64,000 nt of DNA from Amoebidium appalachense (taxonomy: Eukaryota; Ichthyosporea): the NCBI GenBank assembly GCA_963693365.1, contig CAVNZM010000001.1, forward strand, positions 17,422,001 to 17,486,000, read 5' to 3'. Position numbers and translations under genes: made by a program. Positions within the stretch are counted from its first letter, which is position 1. Every line of letters starts with the position of its first letter. Positions 34,827 to 64,000 of the stretch are shown piece after piece. A model generated the notes under the pieces. That model saw only the letters and a list, made by a program, of their open reading frames with translations. It was not told the origin of the DNA and did not search any database.

Positions 34827-35640
34827 TGCACACACAAACAAAGTGTCGCACACACACATACACACAAACATGCACACACACGCACACACACACACACGCA
34901 CGCACGCACACATGTACACACGCACACACGCACACACGCACAACACACGCACACACACGCCACACGCACGCACACACAAAGACACCACGCACGCACACAC
35001 AGCATGCACCCCCCACACACACACAGGCACACACGTACACGCACGTGCACACACACAGCTGACACAGACACACCACATACGCACACCTACAGATCTATAC
35101 AGACACAAACGCACGCACGCACACATGTACACACACGAAAACACACACAAACACACACACATAAACGTGTACACACACACACACTCACACACACTCACAC
35201 ACACTCACACATACTCACACAAACACAAGCACACGCACGCACACACATGCACGCTTGCTCACACACACACACACACACATCATGCACTCACGTACGCACA
35301 CACACACACGTGTCACACACATACACAATGCGCGCGCTTGTTGCGAGCAGAATTGCTCTGGAAATTTTAAATACCGAGTCCTACTACAATAGTAAATATC
35401 CTGCTAAAAAGATCGGAAGAACCATGCAGGAACTTGAATATAATAGATGCAGAGTTAAGGCCCTTAATCTTTTGGAAAGAAACAGTGCTGGGTGAAACTC
35501 ACTGTGACAAAACTGGTTTTTCGCAGAATCCCTTACTCAAAAGGCCGGAATATTCTGTGCTGAACAGAATAATATGGCTGATGTGGATTGAGTCCTCTAT
35601 AGATATCCACCACGGCGGTGATGGTGGTGGTGATGGTGTG

Positions 35641-35673
<33 letters not shown>

Positions 35674-36124
35674 GTGTTTGTGTGCATGTATTGCTGGTGG
35701 TTTGTTTTCACGGAAGTGTGCTACGGTTTCTGTGTTTGTGTGCTGTACCTACATCCCCCTTGCCGCCACCACTGGTTGCCTTCGGCCTGTTAATGTATTT
35801 ATTCATTTTTTTATTTTTATTTAGCTCACTATCAAAGCGTCACAAATTTAGACTTGAGAGTTTTTTTGTATTTAGAACCCGACGGCCTCAATTGAAGAAT
35901 CCATGGGACAAAACAACCGTATGGCAATCGAGGGATCCCTAGGATTCAGATACAAAAAAAGGTCCAGATTTGGTAGAGTCCGAAGTATTTCGGTTTTTTC
36001 ATCAGACAGTGTAAGTCTACTTAACGCATGACAACCACATCCGTAAATCACCGTTTGAATCCCTCATTCTTTTGTATATACACATGCTCATTCCACTTGC
36101 GAGAGATATAAAGGTACTCCAACC
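34168..36124. other. Intergenic region 3' of the acetyltransferase
   Basis: G-rich tract at 34567-34620, (CT)n at 34774-34822, then almost 500 bases of imperfect CA repeats (34827-35325) and (GT)n near 35644-35672. Unique sequence at 35330-35640 and 35760-36124 shows no recognisable gene apart from the weak frame at 35328-35495. Confidence 0.5.
35328..35495 (+). CDS. Possible small hypothetical protein, 55 residues
   Basis: ATG frame directly after a CA-rich tract, starting MRALVASRIALEILN and ending NLLERNSAG. Composition is normal and Lys/Arg-rich, with a predicted helical character. No family recognised and no splice or promoter evidence. It could be an exon whose partners are not visible. 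Confidence 0.2.
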   Translation: MRALVASRIALEILNTESYYNSKYPAKKIGRTMQELEYNRCRVKALNLLERNSAG

Positions 36125-39792
<3,668 letters not shown>

Positions 39793-41423
39793 TATCTTGT
39801 TACTCTGTACAACCAATCTGCCAGAAAAGTGGTCAACGAAGAGTTGTGTTTCGCTTTTAAACCTCTCGTTCTAGGCTCTGCGACTTGGCAGTTGGCATGC
39901 GTGATGATTCACAAATCAGATTGCACTGATGGGTGCTGAGTGCCCGGGCATTGCTTAGAAAAGTCTAAGAAAACCGACATTCCTTTATTTCCCTAAACCA
40001 CGGCTGTTGACTATCGAATATAATTTATTAATACGCAAAATAATATAAACCAGTGCTAATGATAACAAGCTTAGCTCAATCAGCATTTTTAGGATGAACC
40101 CGCGTAACGTGCAAAAAGCTACCAAGTCCAAACGGCCAATCAAGCGTATTCCCAAAAATTTATATCTTTCCGCATGGCATACCAGTTCCCGCTTAGCCAA
40201 TACGGCGTGATATGTACCTGCGAACCAATCACACCGAGCATTACTCATGACGTATCTACGTTCCTATTGGCTGCACCGTTCCGAAAATGTCAACAAACAA
40301 TCTCCCGAGCTCGTTAGCCCCCCCGGCCCCGGGTCGACCCCTCCCGGCAAGGCTGCAGGCACCCGCCACCCGGCCGCCCACGAGTGCGCCACGAGTGACG
40401 ACCCAAAAACTAGAGCATTCAAGTCCGACAGAGTTTGGCCCACCGTCTGCTGACTATCGCTAATAGGAGTTTGTCGTGCTGTCTTCGATGCAGCCGGTGA
40501 AAAGAGGGTAGGCCTTGTTTAATTTGAAATTACTTACTGTCCAGATTTTTAAATTATATAATTAATAAATACATGATAATGATTGTAAATTAAGAATATA
40601 GAATCTATGCTAAAACTTCAAACAGAGCCCCTACTAACAGAAAAATTTCCATTGCATATAGTGTTTTACCTTTATGTCAACTGGATATCTGACCAGTCAA
40701 TTACTTTCATATAAGACGAATAAAAGGCCTGCTTTCGAAATTTGACCCCCAATGTTCAGCTATGGTAATTTGTTCTCCCTTATGATTGGCCGAACCTGCC
40801 GCCAGGTTCACGACTGGCCCGGCGGTGCGGTGCAGAGTCGCAAGCCGTCTGACTCACATTTAGTGTGCACAGACTGCTGTAGATCACTAATATTACATTC
40901 ACCGGACCACCAGGCGAACAGGGAGGACTAAATAGTGGGCTGGTGCTGCCACCGTGTACAGTGCTACTCGGAGCAAGTAAGCACCTGGAAAAGGACGGGT
41001 ATAGGGAACGAGTGGTGCACACGTGGTGGTTGTGTACTCGTGCCCGCATGTTTGTCATGTACACCCGTGAGCCGTGGTGTGTTATTGCGTGCACGTGTAG
41101 GTTGGTGTGTGCACATCCGATGTGTGGGAATGCCTGTGAGGGTATGAACGAAGGAAACTATGGCTGCCGGTGCAACAGAGAGTAGAGCGGCCTGGGTGGT
41201 AGGATGGGTAGCTGGGTGGGTGGGAAGTGGTATTGTGGTAGTGATGTGATCGTAAAGGGAAATGTTCAGATTTGGCCTCCCCGTCCTCGCTCACTGACTT
41301 CCACCTCCTTTGCTCCCTGCATTTTTTATGATGGGCTCTACAGCCGTCTCCCTGTGACCCCATCACCGTTGCCCCCCCTCCCCCCTCCCCCCTCCCCCCC
41401 CCCCTCCTCCCCCCCCCCCTCCC

Positions 41424-41460
<37 letters not shown>

Positions 41461-41558
41461 CCCTCTCCACCTACCCCTACCCCTCATGCACACACCCCAC
41501 ACACCAATCCAAACAGCACATACGCGCAGGCGCCCCCAAACACACACACACACACACA

Positions 41559-41625
<67 letters not shown>

Positions 41626-41711
41626 TCTCCCCCCCCCCCCCCTCCCCCCTCTCCCCTCCCCCCCCCCCCCCTTCTCCCCTCTCCCTCCCTCCCCTCTCCC
41701 CCCCTCCCTCG

Positions 41712-41753
<42 letters not shown>

Positions 41754-42487
41754 CTCCCTCCCCCCCCCCCTCCCTTCCCCCCCCCCCCCTCTCTCCCTCC
41801 CTCCCTCTCCCTTCTCTCTCTCTCTCTCTCTCTCTCTCCCCCCCCTCCCCCCCCCCCCCCCCCCCCCCCCCCCCCACACACACACACCCTTTCTCCCTCT
41901 CTCTTTCTCCTTTTCTCTCTCCCCCCTGCTCCCTCCCCCAACTCTTTTTCTCTCACTCCACCCCCGCTTCCTCTCCCTCCCCCCTTCCCCCTCCTAGCCT
42001 TTTCCTCTCCTTCCCCCCCTCCCACCCCCTCTCTCTATCACGCCCACCCTTTCTAGCTTAGTATCCCCCCCCCTTCCCCCCCTCCCCGCCTTTTTTGGGT
42101 GCCCTTCTTTCCCCCCCCCCCTCCCCCCCCCCCCCGCTTCCCCTTCCCTCCTCCCACCACCCCTTTCTTCTTTCCCTTCTTACTTGTCCCTTGGCTTTCC
42201 CACTCCCCCCCCCCCCCCCCCCCCCCCCGCCCAACACACACACACACACACACACACTCACAAGACTTTCTTCCCACACCTACACAAAATGCCTGGCCTA
42301 CAAAGAGCTGTGGTCATAATGTATTTTCTGTTGACGTACTTGGCTATGAGTTATGAAGACACCAAGCCCCTTTGGGATTTCTTCGATACCGTAAATTCAT
42401 AACATTTACTAACGATTTGCTTTAACAGGGGGTTTTTCACGCAATTTACACCATTCCTCACTGATTACATGTGGTTTGGGGGGTACC
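39793..42487. other. Divergent promoter region between acetyltransferase and TTLL12
   Basis: The first 1.2 kb is unique sequence with several CCAAT-type motifs (GCCAATCAAG near 40136, AGCCAATACG near 40195, GAACCAATCA near 40222, CTATTGGCTG near 40264), likely promoter elements. A 68-codon ATG frame at 40247-40453 is unsupported. From 41350 to 42240 the plus strand is almost only C and T. No gene seen. Confidence 0.5.
41360..42240 (+). repeat. 880-base polypyrimidine region
   Basis: C-runs, (CT)n and CCCT repeats, with only short CA-rich interruptions near 41485-41560 and 41875-41890. It lies just upstream of the TTLL12 start codon. Polypurine-polypyrimidine tracts of this size can form triplex DNA. 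Confidence 0.9.
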
Positions 42488-55264
<12,777 letters not shown>

Positions 55265-55683
55265 TTTGAAACCCCGCCTTTTGGTGAGGATTGGAAACGG
55301 AAAACGAAAGTTTGAAACAGTGGAGATGGGGTTTTGAATCGGTTTTCTCCTTTGGGAAAGTGGACGGAGGATGTACATAAGCACAGTGGTGTAATGCAGT
55401 GTTGATCATTGTTGCTTGAACCATCCAAGTTGGTCGCATTTCTTGTGTTGCGTGTGTACCTAATAGAAAGATTCTGGCTGGACTTGATTTCCGTATGGTG
55501 CGTTATGTGTGCACTGATACAAATAATCGTGCTTTATGTACACCATGACACGTTTTCTTTGCGAGTGTGTTTGCTCCATTGGGCTTGTTATGTTTGCCCT
55601 TGTCTCTGGGATAACAAGTCACTGTGTGGGTGGGTATTGTTGATGGTTTTTTTTTTCTTTTCTTTTTTTTTTTTTCTGGGGCA

Positions 55684-55715
<32 letters not shown>

Positions 55716-56703
55716 TCAACCACTTCAGCATGTGTATGAAAGACTTGGTATCGAATGTTTTTGATTTGATCCCAACAGCTAACCCCTACTAGAATTCGAA
55801 AGAAGGGGGGGGGGGGGGGGGGGGGAAGGGGAAGGGGGGAGGCCCTGGGGGGGGGGGGGGAGGGGAAGGGGGGAGGCCCTGGGGGGGGGGGGGGGGGGGG
55901 GGGAGGGAGAGAGGGGAGAGGGGGGTCATGGCGGTGTATGGTGAATGCGCATGTACTTTGTTAATTTGTCGAATCCACATTTATGTTGGTTGGCACGTAC
56001 AGCATACATGCCTAGGGGGCATGACTCGCAAATGGATCACATGTTGGCTTGTCACAGAGTTTGTTGTGCGGATCTCCCCGTCACACACACACACACGCAC
56101 ACGTGCATGTTCACACGCACATGTACACACACACACACCTCGGCCCCCCCCCCTCCCCCCTCCCCCACCTCTCCATTAAATTTCTCTCCGCTCGGCCGCC
56201 AGGGACACTAGTCCGAGTCTGCCACCTAATTGTTTCCCCAAATGCAGCACACACGTGTACACACCCCATTATATGCACGATGCATGCACTGCATATTACC
56301 AAATCCCCCCCCCCCCCCCCCCTTTTTTTGGGCCCCCCCCCCCAACTCCCCACTCCCTCGAGCTCCTCGTCCCCTCGAGCCCCCACCACCAGCACCACCG
56401 CAACACACGTGGCGTGAGTAACACTCTCGCTCTCCCTTTCCCCCACCTTTACAATCTCCTCCACACTTTCTTAGCATACACACTAGACACCATTTTTAAC
56501 CCGCATGCTGCGAATGGGAGCCTCGGAGCAAAACCACCACCTCGCACAGGGGTAAAAAACCACCACACATGTGCAGGCTGATCTAGTACCCACCCACCCA
56601 CACAGTCACACACAGTGACAGGTGTTTGGCTGGATAGGTAAGCCTTCAAGAAAGAAAGAAATCCATGTCTCCCTCCCCCACCGGCCCCCACCCCCACCCC
56701 CAG
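55265..56703. other. Region 3' of TTLL12 with possible exons of the next gene
   Basis: Unique AT-richer sequence to about 55640, a T-run and G-run (55647-55713), G-runs at 55806-55902, then mixed sequence. An ATG frame at 56021 (MTRKWITCWLVTEFVVRI) and a stretch after CCGCCAG at 56203 could be upstream exons of the gene ending at 57209, but I could not join them with confidence. Confidence 0.35.
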
Positions 56704-57209
56704 CCAACCTTTCTCCTCATGATGCGAACGGCCATCGAGCTTCCGTGTGGTATTTTCAGCACGAAGGGCACTAAGCCTTGGCAGATGGTCGTTTATATTG
56801 TGGTTCTCTGTGACTTTCTCTCTGGAGTGGACTTGCATGTGGCTGCAAACGAACGATTCAGTCAAGTCGGATGTCCTTTATACACAGCCAAAGGTGCCCT
56901 TGAGGTGAGATGTTACTATCACACTGGTGTAAGCCTTACACGCATATCTGCACACATGTTGGGGCAAACACATGCACGAACCCCCACTCCGACATATTTT
57001 CACACGAATGACTTTCAAGAACCGGCTTGTAGTATGCCCGTCAGGGCTGCTATATTCCTTTTTACACCTGGGAAATGTACCTACCACTGTACTCATTAAC
57101 AAGAACATCTGAGAAACAACACCTCTACACGTTTGGGCAGCTCAACATCGCCGAAGTTTGGTCCTACACGCACATCCCTAATGCTCACTACATCCTAATC
57201 CGTCCCTGA
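56704..57209 (+). CDS. Unidentified gene, last two exons
   Basis: Two open stretches with normal composition join in phase 0: 56704-56904 (after CCCCCAG, ending at a GTGAGA donor) and 57045-57209 (after CCCGTCAG, ending in TGA). They encode about 121 residues, including KPWQMVVYIVVLCDFLSGVD, LHVAANERFSQVGCPLYT and a C-terminus LNIAEVWSYTHIPNAHYILI. I do not recognise the family. The 5' end is not defined; an ATG at 56719 lies inside the first stretch. The last 22 coding bases overlap, tail to tail, the end of the cysteine-rich gene on the other strand, which is unusual and lowers confidence. Confidence 0.4.
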
Positions 57210-58291
57210 ACCTTTGCGCGGGGCAGGGACTCGCTAGTGCAGCAGCTCACGGGCCCACACCCGGCCTCCGGGTAGGCCGCCGGGTTGACGCCTGCCGTGC
57301 AGTGTGCCTCCTCGTCTATGGTGCAGCCCAGGTTGGCCCCCCTGTAATGCTCGCTGCATCTGACCCGCCCACCAACTATGGGGATCCGAGGTGGCATGGG
57401 CATAATCTCTGGAGCTTGCACCTCCACGGTCGGCGAGCGAGGTAGGGAATCGCTAGTGCAGCAGCTAACGAGCCCACATCCCGTCTCCGGGTAGGCTTCC
57501 GGGTTGACGCCTGCCGTGCAGTGTGCCTCCTCGTCTATGGTGCAGCCCAGGTTGGCCCCCCGGTACAGCTCACTGCATTTGACCGGCCCACCGACAACGT
57601 GGGGCCGTTCAGGGATCATAGGCGCAATCTGTGGAGCCTGAACCTCCACGGTTGGCCCCTCGAAAAATTCCTTTCCCAAGCCGCCGCAGCAGGTGTCGGT
57701 GGAGCAGGCCCTATACGGATCCTGGCCGTTCACAAAGCAAAAGCGTTCTGTGGGCTCGCAGCCCTTGGGCCTACTGACCTTGGCCCAGTCCCAACAGGAT
57801 GTTTTAATGGACATTGACTTGTAGTCACCCCGATGGCGTGTAGGCGGTCGGGTGCGCCTACCGGCGTATTTAGCTGTTGGCGGGCCTGAGTCGCTGCAGC
57901 ACCTATACGGGGTGCAGGCGTACTGCGGGCTCCCCCCGACGATGCAGGCCAGGTTGGACGAGGCGCAGTCATAGCCCTTGTCGGCCAGCCACTGCGTGCA
58001 CGTGTCGCTGCCGCCCATAATCCCAAACCCACTCTTGCGAGCGTAATTCTGAGGTTTCGAGGACTTGCGGAAGGCGCGCTCCTCCACTACCCATGGGTTA
58101 CCCGTACAGCACTTTGCGATGGAACATGCATCCTCGTTCCCGTGGCTGTCCCACCTGAAGCCTACATCCTCACAGTCGGTGTCAACTAACGTGCAGCCAT
58201 AGACGAAATTAGAGCCCACCCAGTCACGGCAGAACAGTTGGTCCGCCTTTGCAAGGCCTGTTAGGGCCGCCAAGACAAGGAGAAGAGTCAT
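57188..58291 (-). CDS. Secreted protein with five six-cysteine modules, 367 residues
   Basis: A single-exon frame, rare for this window. MTLLLVLAALTGLAKA is a clear signal peptide, likely cut before DQLF. Five modules follow with the pattern C-x(10-11)-C-x(6-7)-C-x(9-15)-C-x(4)-CC: Cys21-62, 98-132, 166-202, 239-278 and 312-351, 30 cysteines in all, presumably three disulphides per module. Modules 4 and 5 are almost identical, including a shared linker (PTVEVQAP) and core (YRGANLGCTIDEEAHCTAG), a recent internal duplication of 219 bases. Module 1 has the longest spacings. I do not recognise the family; short extracellular Cys modules of cell-wall, adhesive or defence proteins are the nearest analogy. 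The start is the only ATG ahead of the signal peptide. No membrane anchor is seen at the C-terminus. Confidence 0.88.
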   Translation of the reverse strand: MTLLLVLAALTGLAKADQLFCRDWVGSNFVYGCTLVDTDCEDVGFRWDSHGNEDACSIAKCCTGNPWVVEERAFRKSSKPQNYARKSGFGIMGGSDTCTQWLADKGYDCASSNLACIVGGSPQYACTPYRCCSDSGPPTAKYAGRRTRPPTRHRGDYKSMSIKTSCWDWAKVSRPKGCEPTERFCFVNGQDPYRACSTDTCCGGLGKEFFEGPTVEVQAPQIAPMIPERPHVVGGPVKCSELYRGANLGCTIDEEAHCTAGVNPEAYPETGCGLVSCCTSDSLPRSPTVEVQAPEIMPMPPRIPIVGGRVRCSEHYRGANLGCTIDEEAHCTAGVNPAAYPEAGCGPVSCCTSESLPRAKVQGRIRM

Positions 58292-58360
58292 GTTTGCTTG
58301 GTTCGATGTCTGCTCGTCTGCTTGTGACGACTGAGAAAAAGCCGCGGCATACTAGTGGCC

Positions 58361-58416
58361 ACTTTTATCCGTGCCATCAACTGGAGAGTTTGTCGTGTTC
58401 TTTTTATCCGGATTGG
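58361..58416 (-). promoter_or_regulatory. Promoter of the six-cysteine-module gene
   Basis: On the minus strand TTCCAATCCGGATAAAAAG (complement of 58400-58418) carries a CCAAT box, and GGATAAAAGTGG (complement of about 58359-58370) is TATA-like, about 75 bases before the start codon. Confidence 0.4.
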
Positions 58417-58583
58417 AATGGGACTGCTGATGGCTTTTATGATGAATCGTTTTTTTGATGATGTTTTTGTGTTAGCGAATCAATGAAAACATATTGTAGC
58501 GTACCTGGCCTGCCTTTGCTAAGCCTGTAGCCTGTCAACAATATTATTACTGGGGGCTTTGGCCGCCAAGATACAACTTCGAA

Positions 58584-58829
58584 ATGGATGTACAGAATTT
58601 AGCAACTTCTACCGCCCCCAAGGTTAACGTTCATGACCCACTCGGCATTGCGTCTCTAGCTGATGGTATATCTCTAGCTGATGGTATTATTGGTCAAATA
58701 CCACGCTTTTACTGTACACGTGCTATACAGTGGAGACCTAATAAGTATAAGGTGGCATCGCTTGCATGCCCAAACAACACACACACACACACCAGTTTAA
58801 ACGGTCATGTATCGCCAAATGTAGTTTGA
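58584..58829 (+). CDS. Possible small hypothetical protein or first exon
   Basis: ATG frame starting MDVQNLATSTAPKVNVHDPL, with a tandem SLADGI-SLADGI duplication, 81 codons long. It lies divergently from the six-cysteine-module gene. The later part runs into a short CA repeat (THTHT), and a GTGGCA donor near 58750 could end it as an exon. No family recognised. Confidence 0.25.
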   Translation: MDVQNLATSTAPKVNVHDPLGIASLADGISLADGIIGQIPRFYCTRAIQWRPNKYKVASLACPNNTHTHTSLNGHVSPNVV

Positions 58830-59019
58830 TAGACCACATAATACCGCAACACACACATGTGTACACGTCACATTCACAACCTAGACACCCAGAAAGATAG
58901 CCTACCTGTAAATTACAACATCCTTGATTTTATAGTAAACACGCGTAACTATGACCTGTTCATTAGATGTATTGATTGGCTTGAGAAACACATCACTACA
59001 AAATTCTAGCGCGCGCACA

Positions 59020-59321
<302 letters not shown>

Positions 59322-59434
59322 AGGGGGGAACCCCAACTAATTGATTTTTCTTAGTCTTTATGGTGTCTCGTAGAGAAAGTAAACCCTGATATATAGTCAT
59401 CACCCGACATCTATGTACGTGATCATGATATACC

Positions 59435-59514
59435 GCTGAGGGGATATTCCGAGCAAAAAACCCCCATACCTGAGACAGGTCTCTCTTTGCCTCGAGTAAA
59501 CAGCGTAAACCCCC
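59435..59514 (-). repeat. Dispersed 80-base block, copy 2
   Basis: The reverse complement of this stretch matches 11410-11492 almost base for base apart from homopolymer length and a few changes in the middle (AGAGAGACCTG against AGAGAACCAG). Confidence 0.8.
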
Positions 59515-59522
59515 TTGCGTGC

Positions 59523-59762
59523 ATGGAATGTGCGGAATGCGTTGTTTGCATGGTTCCCCCTAAACTTCCTATCATGCTGCGCACATGTGCAGTGTGGGCC
59601 GTGGCCCTGGACGTCCGCCATGTGTTCCGTGCGACAGTGTCACAGCAGCAGGCCTATATTTCTTATTATGAGCAACAAAAACCAGTCCCATTTGCAGTCA
59701 TTATCAGTGATTTTTTCATCTCTCACGGAATAGCCCCTACAGGCTATTGGAATGGACTCTAA
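59523..59762 (+). CDS. Possible small hypothetical protein, 79 residues
   Basis: ATG frame starting MECAECVVCMVPPKLPIM and ending IAPTGYWNGL. Composition is normal, with two CxxC motifs near the N-terminus and hydrophobic segments. It starts right after the dispersed 80-base block. No family recognised and no splicing evidence. Confidence 0.25.
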   Translation: MECAECVVCMVPPKLPIMLRTCAVWAVALDVRHVFRATVSQQQAYISYYEQQKPVPFAVIISDFFISHGIAPTGYWNGL

Positions 59763-60119
59763 ATTACGAATCCTAAGAAAACCCGGCTAGCCCGTAACCT
59801 GTGCCGATCACGCGTTGCAACCATCACAGTAAGTGATTGGATTATAGTCACTCAGTGTCACAAGTTGCTGTATAAATCTCCCAAAAACATCAACTGTGAC
59901 CCTGGCACGTACTGACTGTGCCTTCTAGCCTATGGAGGATAAATCGACGCTGGCTGGTCTATTTTTTCAAGGTAGCCGTCACGTGATCAGCCGAGCTTTC
60001 TGTATCGTCCGCGTCTTCGGACTTGTAAAATAAGAGCTACCAGACTGTGACGAGAAAACGGTTCAAAGCAAAGTTGAGCCCAGGCCACTCGAGATCGGTG
60101 GCCCACGTTCACTGCTTAG

Positions 60120-60132
60120 ACATCCCCCCCCC

Positions 60133-60163
<31 letters not shown>

Positions 60164-60265
60164 ACACCACCACCACCACCACCACCACCACCACACACAC
60201 ACACACACGTGACACGCGCGCGCGCACACACAATTCCACCCAACCACCACCACCACCACCACCGA

Positions 60266-60296
<31 letters not shown>

Positions 60297-60330
60297 CACA
60301 CACACACACAACATACACACAGTGCACACA
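60120..60330 (+). repeat. C-run, (CA)n and (ACC)n cluster
   Basis: A C-run at 60122-60149, CA repeats, about ten ACC units (60167-60193), further CA, and a second ACC cluster at about 60244-60262. Confidence 0.9.
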
Positions 60331-60885
60331 CACAGTGTAACACAGTCTCGATATACCATATCGTACGGTCCAGGTGGCACTTGCAATTGTATGTGTTGCA
60401 CACTGATTCGACATTGCTACCGTTCACTATGGTTAACCACCACCACTGTGCACAAATTACAACCAGCATATGCATAATAATATGCACTACATTTTTCGGT
60501 ACAGTAGTAGGTTCAATTTACTCATTAGTGGTATCATGATACAAAAACCTATGTCCGTTTTCAATCATCTCCAAGAAAGTTCGCCTTCGAATTTGTTTCG
60601 AATCTGTTTTCAAATAGCTCTTATTATGCAAATACAGTAGCCACATGCACATCCGAAACACGCACATGTACGTGGTCTATGTGCAGTACTCCATGTTGCA
60701 CACACTCGTGCCCGTGCACATCTTCACACTCAGCAACAACACAAAAAAGGCGGAGTCGAGGAGAGAAAAAAAAAACATCAACCCATACAGTCGTTGCATT
60801 ATGGTTTTTATAAACTTCAAAAAAAGTAGGAATATCAAATCGAAATCACATTCAATTCGTTCTGTGCACACCATTTGCTTCACAG

Positions 60886-61249
60886 GTCATTAAAATTACT
60901 GCCAAACATGGCAAAATTAGCCTATTGGGATCCACAACATGCATGCAGCGTGTACTTGAGGCAACACACACATACATCTCCAAACTCAACAATGTCTTAG
61001 GCTACGAAAGCACTCATCATCAGAACAGTAACCTAAACAAGAGAAAAAGGGCAAGAAGAGGCCAAAAAAAAGTTGAAGAGAGGAAATACCTTCTGCACAA
61101 AATGACTACGTCTGTGGACAACCGCACAATATATGGTCATTTCTTTGGGGCCAATAGGTCGTGTCTGTGGCTTAGGACTGTAGACATGGTTGCAATGGCA
61201 TGTGTCTGGTTGTGTGCAACATCGCTGAGGAGTGTGGGCAGGAGGGCCG

Positions 61250-61251
<2 letters not shown>
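60886..61251 (+). other. 122-codon open stretch of uncertain strand
   Basis: On the plus strand a 122-codon frame runs from a TTCACAG acceptor (exon from 60886) to a (GT)n donor at 61252 (VIKITAKHGKISLLGS..., then a Lys/Arg-rich segment). On the minus strand 61224-61090 is also open in phase 0 between CCTCAG and GTATTT, and would follow the exon at 61911-61759. Composition is ordinary in both. I cannot decide which, if either, is coding. Confidence 0.3.
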
Positions 61252-61325
<74 letters not shown>

Positions 61326-61758
61326 ACGGGAAGGGGGGGGTTAGATCCGGGTGCGAAGTGCACATTTTCACGACGGACAACAATTAGAAGATTTGGCGGC
61401 GGCAGCAGCGGGTGGGGGTGGGGGTGGGGGTGGGGGGGGATTGGAGATGGGGAGAGAATGGGAGGGCAATAAAGAAAAACTGTTGACAGGGCAAGGCTGG
61501 CGTAGAGACGGGGGGGGGGGGGGGGGGGGGGGGGAAGGAGGGGAGGATAAAAGATGCAGCAAGGAGAGCGACTGCTTTGGTTAAAGGGGGCACACGTTGG
61601 GCAGGGGGGGGGGAGGAGGAGGGGGGGGGGGGGGGGGAGGGGGGGGGGGGGGAGAAAAGACGGGACCAAAAGAAGCGAAGCTAATGCTGCCAGCGGGATT
61701 CGAAAGAAGCAACAGAGAAAAGGTGGACCCAATGAAGGGAACAGCAGAGGGCACATAC

Positions 61759-63690
<1,932 letters not shown>

Positions 63691-63753
63691 CTGTGTGAGT
63701 GGGGGTGTGGTGTGAATATCAGTGTGTGGATGTGCGTAACCTCTCGGTGGGAC

Positions 63754-63924
63754 AGCCGGTGGAGGAGAAGGGGGACAGGGGTGCCACATGTATCTGAAAC
63801 ATCGGCCCCCTGCCATACATACATATCCCCCCGCCGTTTTCTAGCCCTAGCCCCCCACCCCCTTTCCCCGTCTCCCTCCCATTTCCATCTTAACTCGAAT
63901 TCACATCAATGCATGCTGAGCCAG

Positions 63925-63957
<33 letters not shown>

Positions 63958-64000
63958 ACCACCACCACCACCAACTCCCCTCCCCCCTTCCCCCCCCCCC
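63754..64000. other. Right edge: C-runs and (ACC)n
   Basis: Short unique sequence, then C-rich tracts with C-runs at 63926-63957 and (ACC)n. No exon recognised. Confidence 0.5.

Noticed and set aside
40247-40453. 68-codon ATG frame in the acetyltransferase/TTLL12 promoter region
   Set aside because: No domain, no splice support, and it lies amid several CCAAT-type motifs, so promoter DNA is more likely.
41338-41883. Arg/Glu and Ser/Leu repeat open frames in GA/CT tracts
   Set aside because: Pure microsatellite translation; present on both strands with no conserved residues.
58914-59005. Minus-strand stretch DVFLKPINTSNEQVIVTR followed by a GTAGGC donor as an exon of the right-edge gene
   Set aside because: Its phase does not match the neighbouring candidate exons and no family match was seen.

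Overview
The window is nuclear DNA of a eukaryote, most likely a unicellular, flagellated protist. Genes are split into many short exons with GT-AG introns, use the standard code, and include typically eukaryotic families: a GT3 glycogen synthase, an OTUD3-type deubiquitinase, TTLL12, RNase T2 and a cytosolic thiolase. Intron and intergenic DNA is packed with (CA/GT)n, (GA/CT)n and very long poly-C/poly-G runs. These give long but meaningless open frames (THTHTH, CVCVCV, PPPP, GGGG) in every frame. I could not fix the species; a GT3-type glycogen synthase beside TTLL12 would fit a holozoan or amoebozoan relative, but that is inference.

Layout. 1-10.5 kb: glycogen synthase on the minus strand, 13 exons visible, 3' part beyond the window edge; one intron holds a palindromic MITE flanked by TTTAA. 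12.1-14.5 kb: a two-exon plus-strand gene of unknown function. 16.0-16.9 kb: secreted RNase T2 copy A (minus). 19.5-28.4 kb: OTUD3-like deubiquitinase (plus, 11 exons). 31.8-32.9 kb: RNase T2 copy B (minus). 33.2-34.2 kb: a possible small Cys-rich gene or retroposed copy. 36.1-39.8 kb: acetyl-CoA C-acetyltransferase (minus, 3 exons). 42.5-55.3 kb: a complete TTLL12 gene (plus, 18 exons). 56.7-57.2 kb: the last two exons of an unidentified plus-strand gene. 57.2-58.3 kb: a single-exon secreted protein with five six-cysteine modules (minus). 61.1-63.7 kb: exons of an unidentified minus-strand gene running off the right edge.

Exons were joined by hand, using splice sites whose reading phases agree across every junction and, for the named genes, remembered family similarity. 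The genes do not form a pathway or operon; they look like ordinary neighbours in a repeat-rich genome. The most notable observations are the two RNase T2 copies, which share a tract without differences that implies recent conversion or duplication; the five-module cysteine protein; the TTTAA-flanked MITE; a dispersed repeat family lying between G-runs; (CA)n tracts that serve directly as 3' splice sites; and two introns whose 3' splice region is tandemly duplicated.
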